DNA of 45,850 nt from Methylomonas sp. GTDB lineage: Bacteria; Pseudomonadota; Gammaproteobacteria; Methylococcales; Methylomonadaceae. Both the position numbers and the translations under genes were made by a program. Shown here piece after piece: positions 27,936 through 36,629 of the stretch. The notes beneath the pieces are model-generated. The model saw nothing but the letters and a program-made list of their open reading frames with translations, had not been told where the DNA came from and did no database searches. The stretch spans positions 1 to 45,850 of the forward strand of contig PESC01000036.1 of the NCBI GenBank assembly GCA_002929135.1. Direction: 5' to 3'. Each line of letters opens with the position of its first letter. The first letter of the stretch is position 1.

Positions 27936-28057
27936 AGGAGCTTGTCCGAGAATGCAAAACTTCAAAAATCAACCACAACATATAGTGTCTATAGCCAGAT
28001 TAAACCAGTATATGTAGTGCTAAAAATTTTTATAGCGCTATTCTCGGGCAGCCTCCT
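27936..28057. mobile_element. Small element bounded by inverted repeats (MITE-like)
   Basis: AGGAGCTTGTCCGAGAAT (27936-27953) is mirrored by the complement of 28040-28057, which reads AGGAGGCTGCCCGAGAAT (15 of 18 identical). The 86 bases between are AT-rich and non-coding. No certain target duplication was found. The ends look like those of insertion sequences, so this may be a non-autonomous derivative. It lies in a 483-base gap between lgt and the next gene; the rest of that gap (28058-28349) shows no gene I can support. Confidence 0.55.
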
Positions 28058-28349
28058 GGCATCCAGCGCCTTTTTTAGCTGATGTGTGGCCGTTGCTTTC
28101 CGTTTTTGCATCGCCTTTTCCACCCTAGCGGCTTTCGCAGGCTTGCTCTCAATACAGCGTTGTATGCATTCCTTTACTGCGCGTGGGAACCAGAAGACCG
28201 GGCGATTTTCCTGCAAATTGAGGCAATTGTCGCGCTCATCGTCTTGCGGAGGACAGCGTGGGTTGCCGCTGGCATTGTTGTCATCGAGTATTCATGACTG
28301 CGGGCATCGCGTAAAATCCCGGCCCGGATTCAATATGGAGTGACCACTC

Positions 28350-28733
28350 ATGAAACATGCCCTGATTGCCTTGCTGTTGGCTGCAAGCCCGGTTGCACTT
28401 GCCGAAGATGCGCCCAAAGAGGAATGGAATGAAACCGCGCTGAGCGAACAAACCATACACAATATCCAGCAGGCGCAAGTGCGCTACAAAACCTGTGTTG
28501 CCGATGCCATGCGCAAACCCGAATTCGCCAAGCTGGAAAGCCGCAACGCCACCGATGCCATCATCAAGTTGTGCGAGCCTGTGCTGGGCGAGATGCGCAA
28601 GGTCTATGGTGATGAAGGCGTACCCGGCAGCGTTGCCGACCGTCATCTGAAAAAATTGCGCATCCAGGTCACCCGCAACCTGTTGCAGGAACTGATGTAC
28701 ACCGAAGCGGCCAGGAAAGCCGGTCAACCGTAA
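28350..28733 (+). CDS. Small secreted protein of unknown function
   Basis: The 127-residue product begins with a signal peptide (MKHALIALLLAASPVALA, cleavage near residue 18), so it should be periplasmic. The mature part is helical and charged, with two cysteines (in YKTCVADA and IKLCEPVL) that could form a disulphide. GGAG lies 9 bases before the ATG. I recognise no family. It precedes the DUF2760-Hsp70 pair by 19 bases and may share their transcript. Confidence 0.75.
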   Translation: MKHALIALLLAASPVALAEDAPKEEWNETALSEQTIHNIQQAQVRYKTCVADAMRKPEFAKLESRNATDAIIKLCEPVLGEMRKVYGDEGVPGSVADRHLKKLRIQVTRNLLQELMYTEAARKAGQP

Positions 28734-28752
28734 CCCAACCACCTTCGCCGTC

Positions 28753-29403
28753 ATGACTCACTACGCCATCGATTTAACCCTAAAACCCACCACCTTCGAT
28801 TTGTGGCATGTCTGCCTAGCCGCAACTGCGGCGCTGCTGGCGCTTACGCTGATCGTCGTGTTGATTTCGGTCATCCTCGGCATGCGGCGTTGCCGACGCA
28901 CCTTGCCTATGGTTGCGCCTGCGCCGGTCGTGTCCGAGCCGGAAGTCCGAATCGTCGAGAAAATCGTCGAAGTCGAAAAAGTCGTTCAGGCACCGGCGCC
29001 AGAGCCGGTCATCCTGAAAGAAACCACGCCGGATGCGGCTTTGCAATTGCTGGGCCTGCTGCAAAAAGAAGCCCGTTTCATTGATTTCATCAAGGAAGAT
29101 GTCGCGGTGTTTTCCGACGCCGACATTGGTGCGGCAGCGCGTGTCGTCCATCAGGGTTGCGTCAAGGCCATCAACGATCACTTCACGCTGGCGCCTGTCA
29201 GTCAGGACAACGAAGGCAGCCGGGTAACACTGGCGCCCGGCTTTGATGCCGCCGCGTTTCGGCTGACCGGCAATATCGTCGGCCAGCCGCCGTTCAACGG
29301 CACGCTGGTACACAAAGGCTGGCAGGTGACCGACATGCGTTTGCCCAAACTCACCGAAGGCCACAAGGCCCGCATCATCGCCGCCGCCGAGGTCGAGTTA
29401 TGA
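28753..29403 (+). CDS. DUF2760 membrane protein
   Basis: The 216-residue protein has one transmembrane helix (about residues 20-45), a proline- and valine-rich linker (VEKIVEVEKVVQAPAPEP), and a conserved C-terminal DUF2760 domain from about residue 93 (ALQLLGLLQKEARFIDFIKED, then GTLVHKGWQVTDMRLP). DUF2760 genes are commonly found beside Hsp70-family genes, as here: its stop overlaps the Hsp70 start (ATGA). The function is unknown; the pairing suggests it is a partner or membrane adaptor of the chaperone. Confidence 0.85.
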   Translation: MTHYAIDLTLKPTTFDLWHVCLAATAALLALTLIVVLISVILGMRRCRRTLPMVAPAPVVSEPEVRIVEKIVEVEKVVQAPAPEPVILKETTPDAALQLLGLLQKEARFIDFIKEDVAVFSDADIGAAARVVHQGCVKAINDHFTLAPVSQDNEGSRVTLAPGFDAAAFRLTGNIVGQPPFNGTLVHKGWQVTDMRLPKLTEGHKARIIAAAEVEL

Positions 29404-31241
29404 GTATGGAGCCACGCTATTCGATAGGCATCGATTTGGGCACCACCCATTGTGTGCTGGCGTATGTCGATCTGCAAACCGACGAGGATGCCCTCGCCAT
29501 CGAGGTGTTCGCCGTACCACAACTGACAGGCCCCGGCGTCATAGAAGACGACAAACAACTGGCCTCGTTCACCTATCTGCCGCACCCTGTGGAAATTGCC
29601 GACGGTGAAACCGCGCTGCCGTGGGTGGGCAAAGCCGAGCATCTGGTCGGCGAAATCGCCCGTAATCTGGGCAGCAAGACGCCGATTCGTCTGGTATCCA
29701 GTGCCAAAAGCTGGCTATGTCATGCCGGGGTTGATTGCAAGCAGGCAATACTGCCGGTCGATGCACCGGACGATGTGCCGCGCATTTCGCCGTTTGCCGC
29801 CAGCACAGCCTATCTGCAACACCTGCGCGATGCCTGGAACCACCAGTTTCCCGAGCATCCGCTGGCGCAGCAGGACGTGACGATTACCGTACCGGCGTCG
29901 TTCGATCCGGCCGCACGCGAGCTGACGGTGGAGGCCGCGCGTGTTGTGGGTCTGCATCAGGCCGTGCTGCTGGAAGAGCCACAAGGGGCGCTGTATAGCT
30001 GGATCGAAAACAGCGAAGGCGACTGGCGCAACCATGTCAAGGTGGGCGATGTGATTCTGGTGGTGGACATCGGCGGCGGCACGACCGACCTGTCGCTGAT
30101 CGCCGTCACAGAACACGACGGTAATCTGGAACTGACCCGCGTCGCCGTCGGCGATCACATCCTGCTGGGCGGCGACAACATGGATTTGGCGCTGGCTTAC
30201 ACCATCAAGGCCAAGCTGGAGCAGGACGGCGGCAAAAAACTGGAAGCCTGGCAGCTGCAGTCGCTGACCCATGGCTGCCGGACAGCCAAGGAAAACCTGT
30301 TCAACCAGCCTGAACTGGCGACCATGCCCATTGTCGTCGCCAGCCGGGGTTCGTCGCTGATCGGCGGTACCTTGCGCACCGAATTGACCCGCGATGAACT
30401 GAACCGGGTGCTGGTCGAAGGTTTTCTGCCGCATGTCGGCGTCAGTGAAAAGCCGGTCAGCCGCCCACGTAGCGGTTTGCGCAGTGCTGGCTTGCCGTAT
30501 GCCCAGGATGCCGCCATCACCCGCCATCTGGCCGCATTTCTGTCGCGGCAAAAAGAGGCGACGGCAGAATTGAACGGCGTTCAGTCGCCGCAACATGCCA
30601 GCTTTCTGCATCCGTCGGCGCTGCTGTTCAATGGCGGGGTATTGAAAGCCGGGGAACTGGCCGAGCGTTTGCTGGAGGTGCTGAACGACTGGTTGCAAAG
30701 CGAGCAGGCACCGGTTGCGCGTTTGTTGCAAGGCGCCGACCTCGATCTGGCGGTGGCACGCGGTGCGGCGTATTACGGTTTCGTCCGCAAGGGCAAAGGT
30801 GTGCGCATCAAAGGTGGCACGGCGGCGGCGTATTACGTGGGTGTCGAGAGCGCCATGCCCGCCGTGCCGGGTTTGCCACCCGCCATCGAGGCCTTGTGCA
30901 TCGCGCCGTTCGGCATGGAGGAAGGTAGCGAGCAGGCGCTGCCGAACGACGAGTTTGGCCTGATAGTCGGTGAGCCCGTGCGTTTTCGCTTTTTCGGCTC
31001 CAAAACACGGCGCGAGGACGTGGTGGGAACCCGGCTCGACCAGTGGCGCGATGATGAAATGGAGGAGCTGGAGGAAATTGAAATCACCCTGTCAGAAGCA
31101 GGTTATATCGCCGGTGACATCGTGCCGGTGCATTTGTCGGCGGCGGTGACGGAAGTCGGTACGCTGGAATTGCGGGCCGTATCGCGGCGCGATCAGCGGC
31201 ACTGGAAAATCGAATTCGATGTCAGGGCGGCGGAGTCTTGA
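29400..31241 (+). CDS. Hsp70-family (DnaK-like) protein
   Basis: The 613-residue protein carries the actin-type ATPase signature: phosphate-1 GIDLGTTH (about residues 10-17), TITVPASFDPAARELTVEAA, and phosphate-2 DIGGGTTDLSL (near 222-232). The C-terminal part differs strongly from DnaK and has no EEVD-like tail, so it is one of the uncharacterised Hsp70 relatives that travel with DUF2760, not the housekeeping chaperone. In other genomes a second Hsp70 often follows; here cstA does, with overlapping stop and start codons (TGATG). Confidence 0.88.
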   Translation: MSMEPRYSIGIDLGTTHCVLAYVDLQTDEDALAIEVFAVPQLTGPGVIEDDKQLASFTYLPHPVEIADGETALPWVGKAEHLVGEIARNLGSKTPIRLVSSAKSWLCHAGVDCKQAILPVDAPDDVPRISPFAASTAYLQHLRDAWNHQFPEHPLAQQDVTITVPASFDPAARELTVEAARVVGLHQAVLLEEPQGALYSWIENSEGDWRNHVKVGDVILVVDIGGGTTDLSLIAVTEHDGNLELTRVAVGDHILLGGDNMDLALAYTIKAKLEQDGGKKLEAWQLQSLTHGCRTAKENLFNQPELATMPIVVASRGSSLIGGTLRTELTRDELNRVLVEGFLPHVGVSEKPVSRPRSGLRSAGLPYAQDAAITRHLAAFLSRQKEATAELNGVQSPQHASFLHPSALLFNGGVLKAGELAERLLEVLNDWLQSEQAPVARLLQGADLDLAVARGAAYYGFVRKGKGVRIKGGTAAAYYVGVESAMPAVPGLPPAIEALCIAPFGMEEGSEQALPNDEFGLIVGEPVRFRFFGSKTRREDVVGTRLDQWRDDEMEELEEIEITLSEAGYIAGDIVPVHLSAAVTEVGTLELRAVSRRDQRHWKIEFDVRAAES

Positions 31242-33322
31242 TGTCGGCATCGCCATACCGCGCACTCACGATTGCATTCTGGGTCATCGTCGCACTGACT
31301 GCGGCCATTGCTTTGGGCGCGATTGCACTGCATCGCGGCGAGAGCATCAACAGCCTGTGGCTGATCGTGGCCGCCGTGTGTGTCTATGCGCTGGGTTATC
31401 GCTTCTACAGCGCCTTCGTGGCGGCCAAGGTGCTGATGCTGGATGCCACGCGGGCGACACCCGCCGAGCGTTTCAATGATGGCCGCGATTTCATGCCAAC
31501 CCACAAGTGGGTGGTGTTCGGCCACCATTTCGCCGCCATAGCCGGCCCCGGCCCGTTGATTGGCCCGACACTGGCGGCGCAGTTCGGTTATTTGCCGGGT
31601 ACTTTGTGGATACTGATCGGCGCGGTGCTGGGCGGTTGTGTGCAGGATTTCGTCATCCTGTTGTTTTCGATCCGCCGCGATGCCCGCTCGCTCGGGCAAA
31701 TGGCGAAGGACGAACTGGGCGCAATCGGCGGCACGGCGGCAATGCTGGGCGTGATGACCATCATGATTATCCTGATTGCCGTGCTGGGGCTGGTGGTGGT
31801 CAATGCGATGAAGCACAGCCCGTGGGCGACATCGACCGTGGCCGCGACCATTCCGATTGCGGTGTTGATGGGCTGTTATCTGCATCATCTCAGGCCGGGC
31901 CGGGTGCTGGAAGCCACGCTGATCGGCGTTTCTCTGCTGATTTTTGCGGTGATCGGCGGCGGCTGGATCGATGAAAATCCCACCGTTCGCAACTGGTTCG
32001 ATTACGACGCGCCGCAACTGGCGGTCATGGTGATTATTTACGGCTTTGCCGCTGCCGTGTTGCCGGTGTGGTTGCTGCTGGCACCGCGCGATTATCTGTC
32101 GACTTTCATGAAGCTGGGCATCATCGCGGCGCTGGCTGTGGCCATCGTCGTACTGCGGCCCGATCTGAAAATGCCGGCGTTGACGCCGTTCATCGACGGC
32201 ACTGGCCCCATTTTTGGTGGTGCGCTGTTTCCCTTTGTATTCATCACCATCGCCTGCGGCGCGATCTCGGGCTTTCATGCGCTGATTGCCTCGGGCACCA
32301 CGCCGAAATTGCTGGCTAACGAGGCCGATGCCCGCTTCATTGGTTATGGCGCAATGCTGATGGAGTCGTTCGTTGCCATCATGGCGATCATCGCCGCGTC
32401 GGTACTCGACCCCGGTGTCTACTTCGCCATCAACAGTCCGGCGGGCGTCGTGGGCGCCTCGGCGGCGGATGCCGTTGCCAAAATCACAGCATGGGGGTTT
32501 CCGGTGGGCGTCGAACAAATGCAAAACCTGGCGCAAACCATGGGCGAATCGACCCTGTTCGGACGTACCGGCGGTGCGCCGTCACTGGCGGTGGGCATGG
32601 CCAGCCTGTTCGCTCAGGTGTTTGGTCGGCATCTGCTGGCCGTGTGGTATCACTTCGCCATCATGTTCGAGGCCTTGTTCATTCTGACCACGCTGGACGC
32701 CGGTACCCGCGTCGCCCGTTTCATGCTGCAAGACATTCTGAGCAATATCGGCATCGGTGTCGGCAAAAGCCAGCACTATGCCAGCATCATCGCCAGCAGC
32801 GGGCTGGTAGTCGGCGGTTGGGGCTATTTCCTCTACACCGGCACCCTCGATCCCTTGGGCGGCATCAACAGTTTGTGGCCGCTGTTCGGCATCGCCAACC
32901 AAATGCTGGCGGCGATTGCGTTGTGCGTAGCCACCACTATTCTGGTCAAATCCGGCAAGGCCCGCTATGTGTGGGTAAGCGGTATACCACTGGGCTGGCT
33001 GCTCATCGTCACCACGGCGGCGGCGTGGGAAAAGCTGTTTTCCGCCGATGTGCGCGTGGGGTTTTTGTCACATGCGCGGGATTTGGCGGACAAGCTCGAT
33101 CATGGCTGGTTGCCTGCCGACCTGGCCGCCAAGGCGCCGCATCTGATCTTCAACGATTATCTCAACGCGGGCCTGACCAGTTTGTTCATGTTGATTACCT
33201 GGCTGTTGCTGCTGGACATGCTGAGGGTGGTGTCTTGCGTGACGCGCGGCAAGCCTTATCCGCAGTCCAGCGAATCGCCCCATGTAACCAGCCGTTTGGT
33301 TGAGCAGTGGGTGCGGGATTGA
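31241..33322 (+). CDS. cstA: Carbon starvation protein A (peptide/pyruvate transporter)
   Basis: The 693-residue membrane protein has the CstA signature: THKWVVFGHHFAAIAGPGPLIGP, LGGCVQDFVILLFSIRR, ISGFHALIASGTTPK and TLDAGTRVARFMLQD, with about 16 transmembrane helices. CstA proteins import peptides or pyruvate under carbon limitation. The ATG at 31241 overlaps the Hsp70 stop, which couples it to the chaperone gene. The small DUF466 (YbdD) gene that often follows cstA is missing. Copies of its 3' end recur at 36322 and 38812. Confidence 0.95.
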   Translation: MSASPYRALTIAFWVIVALTAAIALGAIALHRGESINSLWLIVAAVCVYALGYRFYSAFVAAKVLMLDATRATPAERFNDGRDFMPTHKWVVFGHHFAAIAGPGPLIGPTLAAQFGYLPGTLWILIGAVLGGCVQDFVILLFSIRRDARSLGQMAKDELGAIGGTAAMLGVMTIMIILIAVLGLVVVNAMKHSPWATSTVAATIPIAVLMGCYLHHLRPGRVLEATLIGVSLLIFAVIGGGWIDENPTVRNWFDYDAPQLAVMVIIYGFAAAVLPVWLLLAPRDYLSTFMKLGIIAALAVAIVVLRPDLKMPALTPFIDGTGPIFGGALFPFVFITIACGAISGFHALIASGTTPKLLANEADARFIGYGAMLMESFVAIMAIIAASVLDPGVYFAINSPAGVVGASAADAVAKITAWGFPVGVEQMQNLAQTMGESTLFGRTGGAPSLAVGMASLFAQVFGRHLLAVWYHFAIMFEALFILTTLDAGTRVARFMLQDILSNIGIGVGKSQHYASIIASSGLVVGGWGYFLYTGTLDPLGGINSLWPLFGIANQMLAAIALCVATTILVKSGKARYVWVSGIPLGWLLIVTTAAAWEKLFSADVRVGFLSHARDLADKLDHGWLPADLAAKAPHLIFNDYLNAGLTSLFMLITWLLLLDMLRVVSCVTRGKPYPQSSESPHVTSRLVEQWVRD

Positions 33323-33401
33323 AGCGATGAATACGCGCACAGCGACAGCACATACGGTTAATCAACACTGCCCAACTTACTCTGCCCGAACTACAAGAAA
33401 T

Positions 33402-34937
33402 TCACTGCAACGCCTTGTCCGCCTTACGCAGCAACCAGCGCCCGGAATTTGCCGCCTGCTTCCAAACTTGCGTCCATTTGCTTTGGTCTTGGCTATTTTT
33501 TAAACACCTGATCAAACGGACACGGTCTGCTTCTTCCATTTGCCTGCCCATTACCAGCATTAACGAATCGAGGTTGTAAGACCCCATGCCTGCATTTTTA
33601 CCCAGACTGACCGGCACTACGTCGGTGTCGGTTGGCAACGCCAAATCTTGTCCAATGGTGTCCATTGCTGCGCGGATATTGCTGGCTTTGGCGCAATTGG
33701 GTTCAGCAACATCGTAGGGTGGTTGCCACTCCCTGGGCGGACGCAGTTCATCGATATGGGTCACAACCAAAATGATGGCTGGGATCTTGCGCTCTGGTCT
33801 GTCATGAAAATGTTGATGGAAAGCGTCAAGAAACGTGCAGTCGGCAGCGCGCGCGGCATTGTTGGCATGACACAGCAGTAAAACCAAATCAGTTTTATCA
33901 AGTACGTCACGATTGTTGCTTAACCAACCGGTCTGTTCGCCATAGCCGGGTGTATCGAAAATCAGGCCGGAAGGCTGCCCTTCGCGTTCCAACAGGTATG
34001 GCATCAGTTCGGCAGTGCAGGAAATCACATCCGCCGCCGCTCTTGGCGAATCGAATAAGGCATTGATTAGGGTCGATTTGCCGACGTTGGTCTGCCCGGC
34101 CACCAAGATGCGTAACGGCTCCTGTTTCTGGGTATTGCGAAGGGCTTCTGCTTGCACTAGATCTTGTCGGGATTTCGATGACAACCCCCCGACACGTTCA
34201 GGCGCTATCGCCATGCGACCGCTATACAACAAAATGGCGTAATGGCCGATGCGTTGAATGTAACTTTCCAGTAGCCAATTCTGTAAGCGCGGCAATGTCA
34301 GCGCGACAACCTTGTCTTGCGCATAGCCTTTGACTTCATGCAACAAACCGCCCGCCGGATTTAAGACGACTCGCCCAATCCGTAAAGCCGTGTTGGCATC
34401 ACGCAGTCGATCCAACCAACGCTGCAAATTCAGTCCGTCTTCTAACGTAACGATGTGGCTGAACGGTAAATGCTCATTGATTTGCTGGTGCATGTCACGG
34501 CAGACCAGTTCGGCTATGCGCAGCAATTCGGTTAGGGGGATGTTCAGTTCAGGTCTTTGGGCTTTGGGCCGATAATGCTGGGCAACTGTCGTTAATACTC
34601 GCTGGCCCATGGCCAACCAGGCTTCGGGTTGATCCAGCCCTTCGCGCGAGCCGTTTTTGATGGTTTGCGTCAGTGACTCCACGGCGTCCCAGGCCGCCTG
34701 ATCGCGTTGCGAAAACGGCATGTCGGGTTTGTTGGCAACTGACGGCGGCGTTTTTTGATGGCGGTGAAACCAGCGCGCCGCAATCCAGATGATACCCGTA
34801 CAAGCTGCGGACACGCTGAGCCAATGCCAGAACAACTGGTTTTGCCACAACCACCATCCGCCTAGAGCCAACAATGTCAGGTAAGGCGTTGCCCCCATCA
34901 GTAACATGACTGCCCAAGGCCAAGCAGCGCGTTTCAT
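33402..34937 (-). CDS. Membrane-anchored P-loop GTPase
   Basis: The 511-residue protein begins with two transmembrane helices (about residues 8-30 and 37-54), followed by a helical region of about 220 residues. An Era-like GTPase domain then shows G1 GQTNVGKST (281-289), G3 DTPG (328-331) and G4 THID (393-396). The C-terminus is basic. The cellular role is unknown. It is 11 bases after another GTPase gene, so the two form an operon and probably a functional pair. Its 3' end faces cstA. Confidence 0.82.
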   Translation of the reverse strand: MKRAAWPWAVMLLMGATPYLTLLALGGWWLWQNQLFWHWLSVSAACTGIIWIAARWFHRHQKTPPSVANKPDMPFSQRDQAAWDAVESLTQTIKNGSREGLDQPEAWLAMGQRVLTTVAQHYRPKAQRPELNIPLTELLRIAELVCRDMHQQINEHLPFSHIVTLEDGLNLQRWLDRLRDANTALRIGRVVLNPAGGLLHEVKGYAQDKVVALTLPRLQNWLLESYIQRIGHYAILLYSGRMAIAPERVGGLSSKSRQDLVQAEALRNTQKQEPLRILVAGQTNVGKSTLINALFDSPRAAADVISCTAELMPYLLEREGQPSGLIFDTPGYGEQTGWLSNNRDVLDKTDLVLLLCHANNAARAADCTFLDAFHQHFHDRPERKIPAIILVVTHIDELRPPREWQPPYDVAEPNCAKASNIRAAMDTIGQDLALPTDTDVVPVSLGKNAGMGSYNLDSLMLVMGRQMEEADRVRLIRCLKNSQDQSKWTQVWKQAANSGRWLLRKADKALQ

Positions 34938-34948
34938 TATCGTGCCCC

Positions 34949-36130
34949 CTATTTGAAGCGTTGTTTCAGCAATTCACGACCCTGTTGCAAATGTTCTTTG
35001 TAAACAGCCTTCAGCATGGCCGGAGTAAACGCTGCACCCTGCCGGGTTTTGGCGTAATAAAAACATAAGGTCATGCCCAAAGCGTAGGTGATTGCTGCCG
35101 TCGAAAGCCCGGAAACAACCGCGCCCCAGCCCGGCACCAATTTGGCCAATTCACGCGCACCGAAGCCGATGCTCAAACCGCCGATTCCTACCGCACTGAA
35201 GACTTCATAAACACTGCGTCGGGTCAGTGGCAGGCCGTAAATTGAAGCGATGCTGCGGAACATTTGGCCTTGGGCGGCAATAACCAGTGGCAAACCGAGT
35301 GTCGGTACCGGCGTGATCGCCAATGCGCCTGCCGAGAGGGCGTAGCCGATGACATAAGGCCGAGCGTGCCGTACATAAACATCGTTGAGTTGGCCGACCT
35401 GTTCAGCGTTTTGCAATAACATTTGCTGCAAACCCAAAGGCAACTCGGCCTCGATCGCCGTCCACAAGGCATCGAAACCGTAATAGGCTGGCGAGTAGCC
35501 GTCGCCTTCCTGGGTAAAGTCGATTGCAACAAAACGGGCATTCAAGCCTTTGAATTGTTCACGCTGTACTCGTAGCGAACGCAGCAAATCTGGTGGACAC
35601 AGGCTGGCATGTCGATCATCGGAATACGGGTAGGGTTGGATATGCTCCGTGGTTTTGCCGGGATAGCCTTCATGCAAACACGTCTGCACCACCAACAAAG
35701 GCCATTCAGGGCGAGTGTCGCGAATTTGGCGGATTGCCGATAAAACCGCGTCCAATTGATGATCCATGGCTTTGATGACCACCATCAGCAAGTGTGCTTG
35801 CCCACAACACCACGCGATATCTTCTGTCGGGTCGTAACCGGCTTCGCCTAAGCCTCGCGTATCCAGAAAGCGCACGAACGCTGTTTCGGCGCTGGGAAAT
35901 TCAAAAATCACCGATCTGAGCGTGCAAGGTCGAAAGCCTTCGCCCACCTCGGCACGGCTGGAGCCTGTCAATGCCTGGATGATTGAAGTCTTGCCGCTTT
36001 GGGTTTTACCCAGCAACCAAAATACCGGCACCTGCAAGCCTTGCCGACTTTGCTCCAACGTTTCATGCAAGCGGCCTTCCGGGACGCTGGGATGCAGGAT
36101 TTGTTCGATCCATCTACTGCTCATGTTCAT
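34949..36130 (-). CDS. GTPase with C-terminal hydrophobic DUF697-like domain
   Basis: The 393-residue protein has a P-loop GKTQSGKTS (41-49) and DTRG (90-93) in place of DxxG, then a GTPase-type core. The C-terminal 130 residues hold hydrophobic glycine-rich helices (YVIGYALSAGALAITPVPTL; AVGIGGLSIGFGARELAKL; AVVSGLSTAAITYALGMTLC) as in YcjF/DUF697 proteins. It should bind the membrane through them. It is the first gene of the GTPase pair. Nothing in the sequence names a substrate or process. Confidence 0.82.
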   Translation of the reverse strand: MNMSSRWIEQILHPSVPEGRLHETLEQSRQGLQVPVFWLLGKTQSGKTSIIQALTGSSRAEVGEGFRPCTLRSVIFEFPSAETAFVRFLDTRGLGEAGYDPTEDIAWCCGQAHLLMVVIKAMDHQLDAVLSAIRQIRDTRPEWPLLVVQTCLHEGYPGKTTEHIQPYPYSDDRHASLCPPDLLRSLRVQREQFKGLNARFVAIDFTQEGDGYSPAYYGFDALWTAIEAELPLGLQQMLLQNAEQVGQLNDVYVRHARPYVIGYALSAGALAITPVPTLGLPLVIAAQGQMFRSIASIYGLPLTRRSVYEVFSAVGIGGLSIGFGARELAKLVPGWGAVVSGLSTAAITYALGMTLCFYYAKTRQGAAFTPAMLKAVYKEHLQQGRELLKQRFK

Positions 36131-36321
36131 GCGGTTTGACCCAAACTAAAAAACTCATCAGCGCTATCGGTGAGGTAGCTGAAATTTAATACCCAGGCGT
36201 GTCCATTAGAAAAGTCGAGAATGAGGGGCCAGCGAATGGGGGACGAAGTTTACCTGATTTCCCGATTGGCAATAATCGTCAGCCCGGAATAACCACTGCA
36301 CCGGGGTCAGGCCGACCGGCA

Positions 36322-36460
36322 GGGTCTGACCAGCCTGTTCATGCTGATTACCTGGCTGTTGCCGCCGGACATGCTGCGCGTGGTGTATTGCGTGACCTGC
36401 GGCAAGCCCTATCCGCAGTCCAGCGAATCACTGCATGTGCCCGGCAGTGGGTGAGGGATT
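36322..36460 (+). pseudogene. Copy of the cstA 3' end
   Basis: This stretch repeats the last 150 bases of cstA (33168-33318) with high identity and in the same reading frame: LTSLFMLITWLL, DMLRVVYCVTCGKPYPQSSES, then a premature stop. About ten bases near the end are deleted, yet the last bases before the old stop are still recognisable. The remainder of cstA is absent. It lies in a 499-base gap (36131-36629) that otherwise holds only a terminator and no gene I can support. Confidence 0.85.
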
Positions 36461-36577
36461 GGGGGACAAGTCCGTGTGTCTTGCGGCAGGGCGACTTATG
36501 CATGACCCCTCAATAAAACAGGTAGATCATACGGTTGATTCCGTACGGCTGAAGGTCGTTGCTTCAGACTGAAAAGA

Positions 36578-36610
36578 GAAAACGCTGACGCTGACTCCTC
36601 CAGCGTTTTC
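36578..36610 (-). terminator. Hairpin after the VPLPS phosphoesterase gene
   Basis: GAAAACGCTG (36578-36587) and CAGCGTTTTC (36601-36610) form a perfect 10-bp stem with a 13-base loop, 20 bases beyond the stop codon. On the minus strand the stem ends in T residues, followed by TCTTTTC. Confidence 0.65.
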
Positions 36611-36629
36611 AGGTAGGGGAATCAAATAA

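Noticed and set aside
27989-28216. 75-codon minus-strand frame before lgt
   Set aside because: It runs into the MITE-like element and across its inverted end; a basic product with no family and no ribosome site.
29715-30731. Open frame of 338 codons on the minus strand
   Set aside because: Antisense shadow of the Hsp70 gene with no domain features or ribosome site.
31193-32536. Long open frame of 447 codons on the minus strand
   Set aside because: It is antisense to cstA and the end of the Hsp70 gene; its His/Gln/Asn/Arg-rich product reflects the GC-rich third positions of the opposite strand.
36199-36516. 105-codon plus-strand frame
   Set aside because: It reads the cstA 3' copy in the wrong frame; the homology is to the cstA frame.
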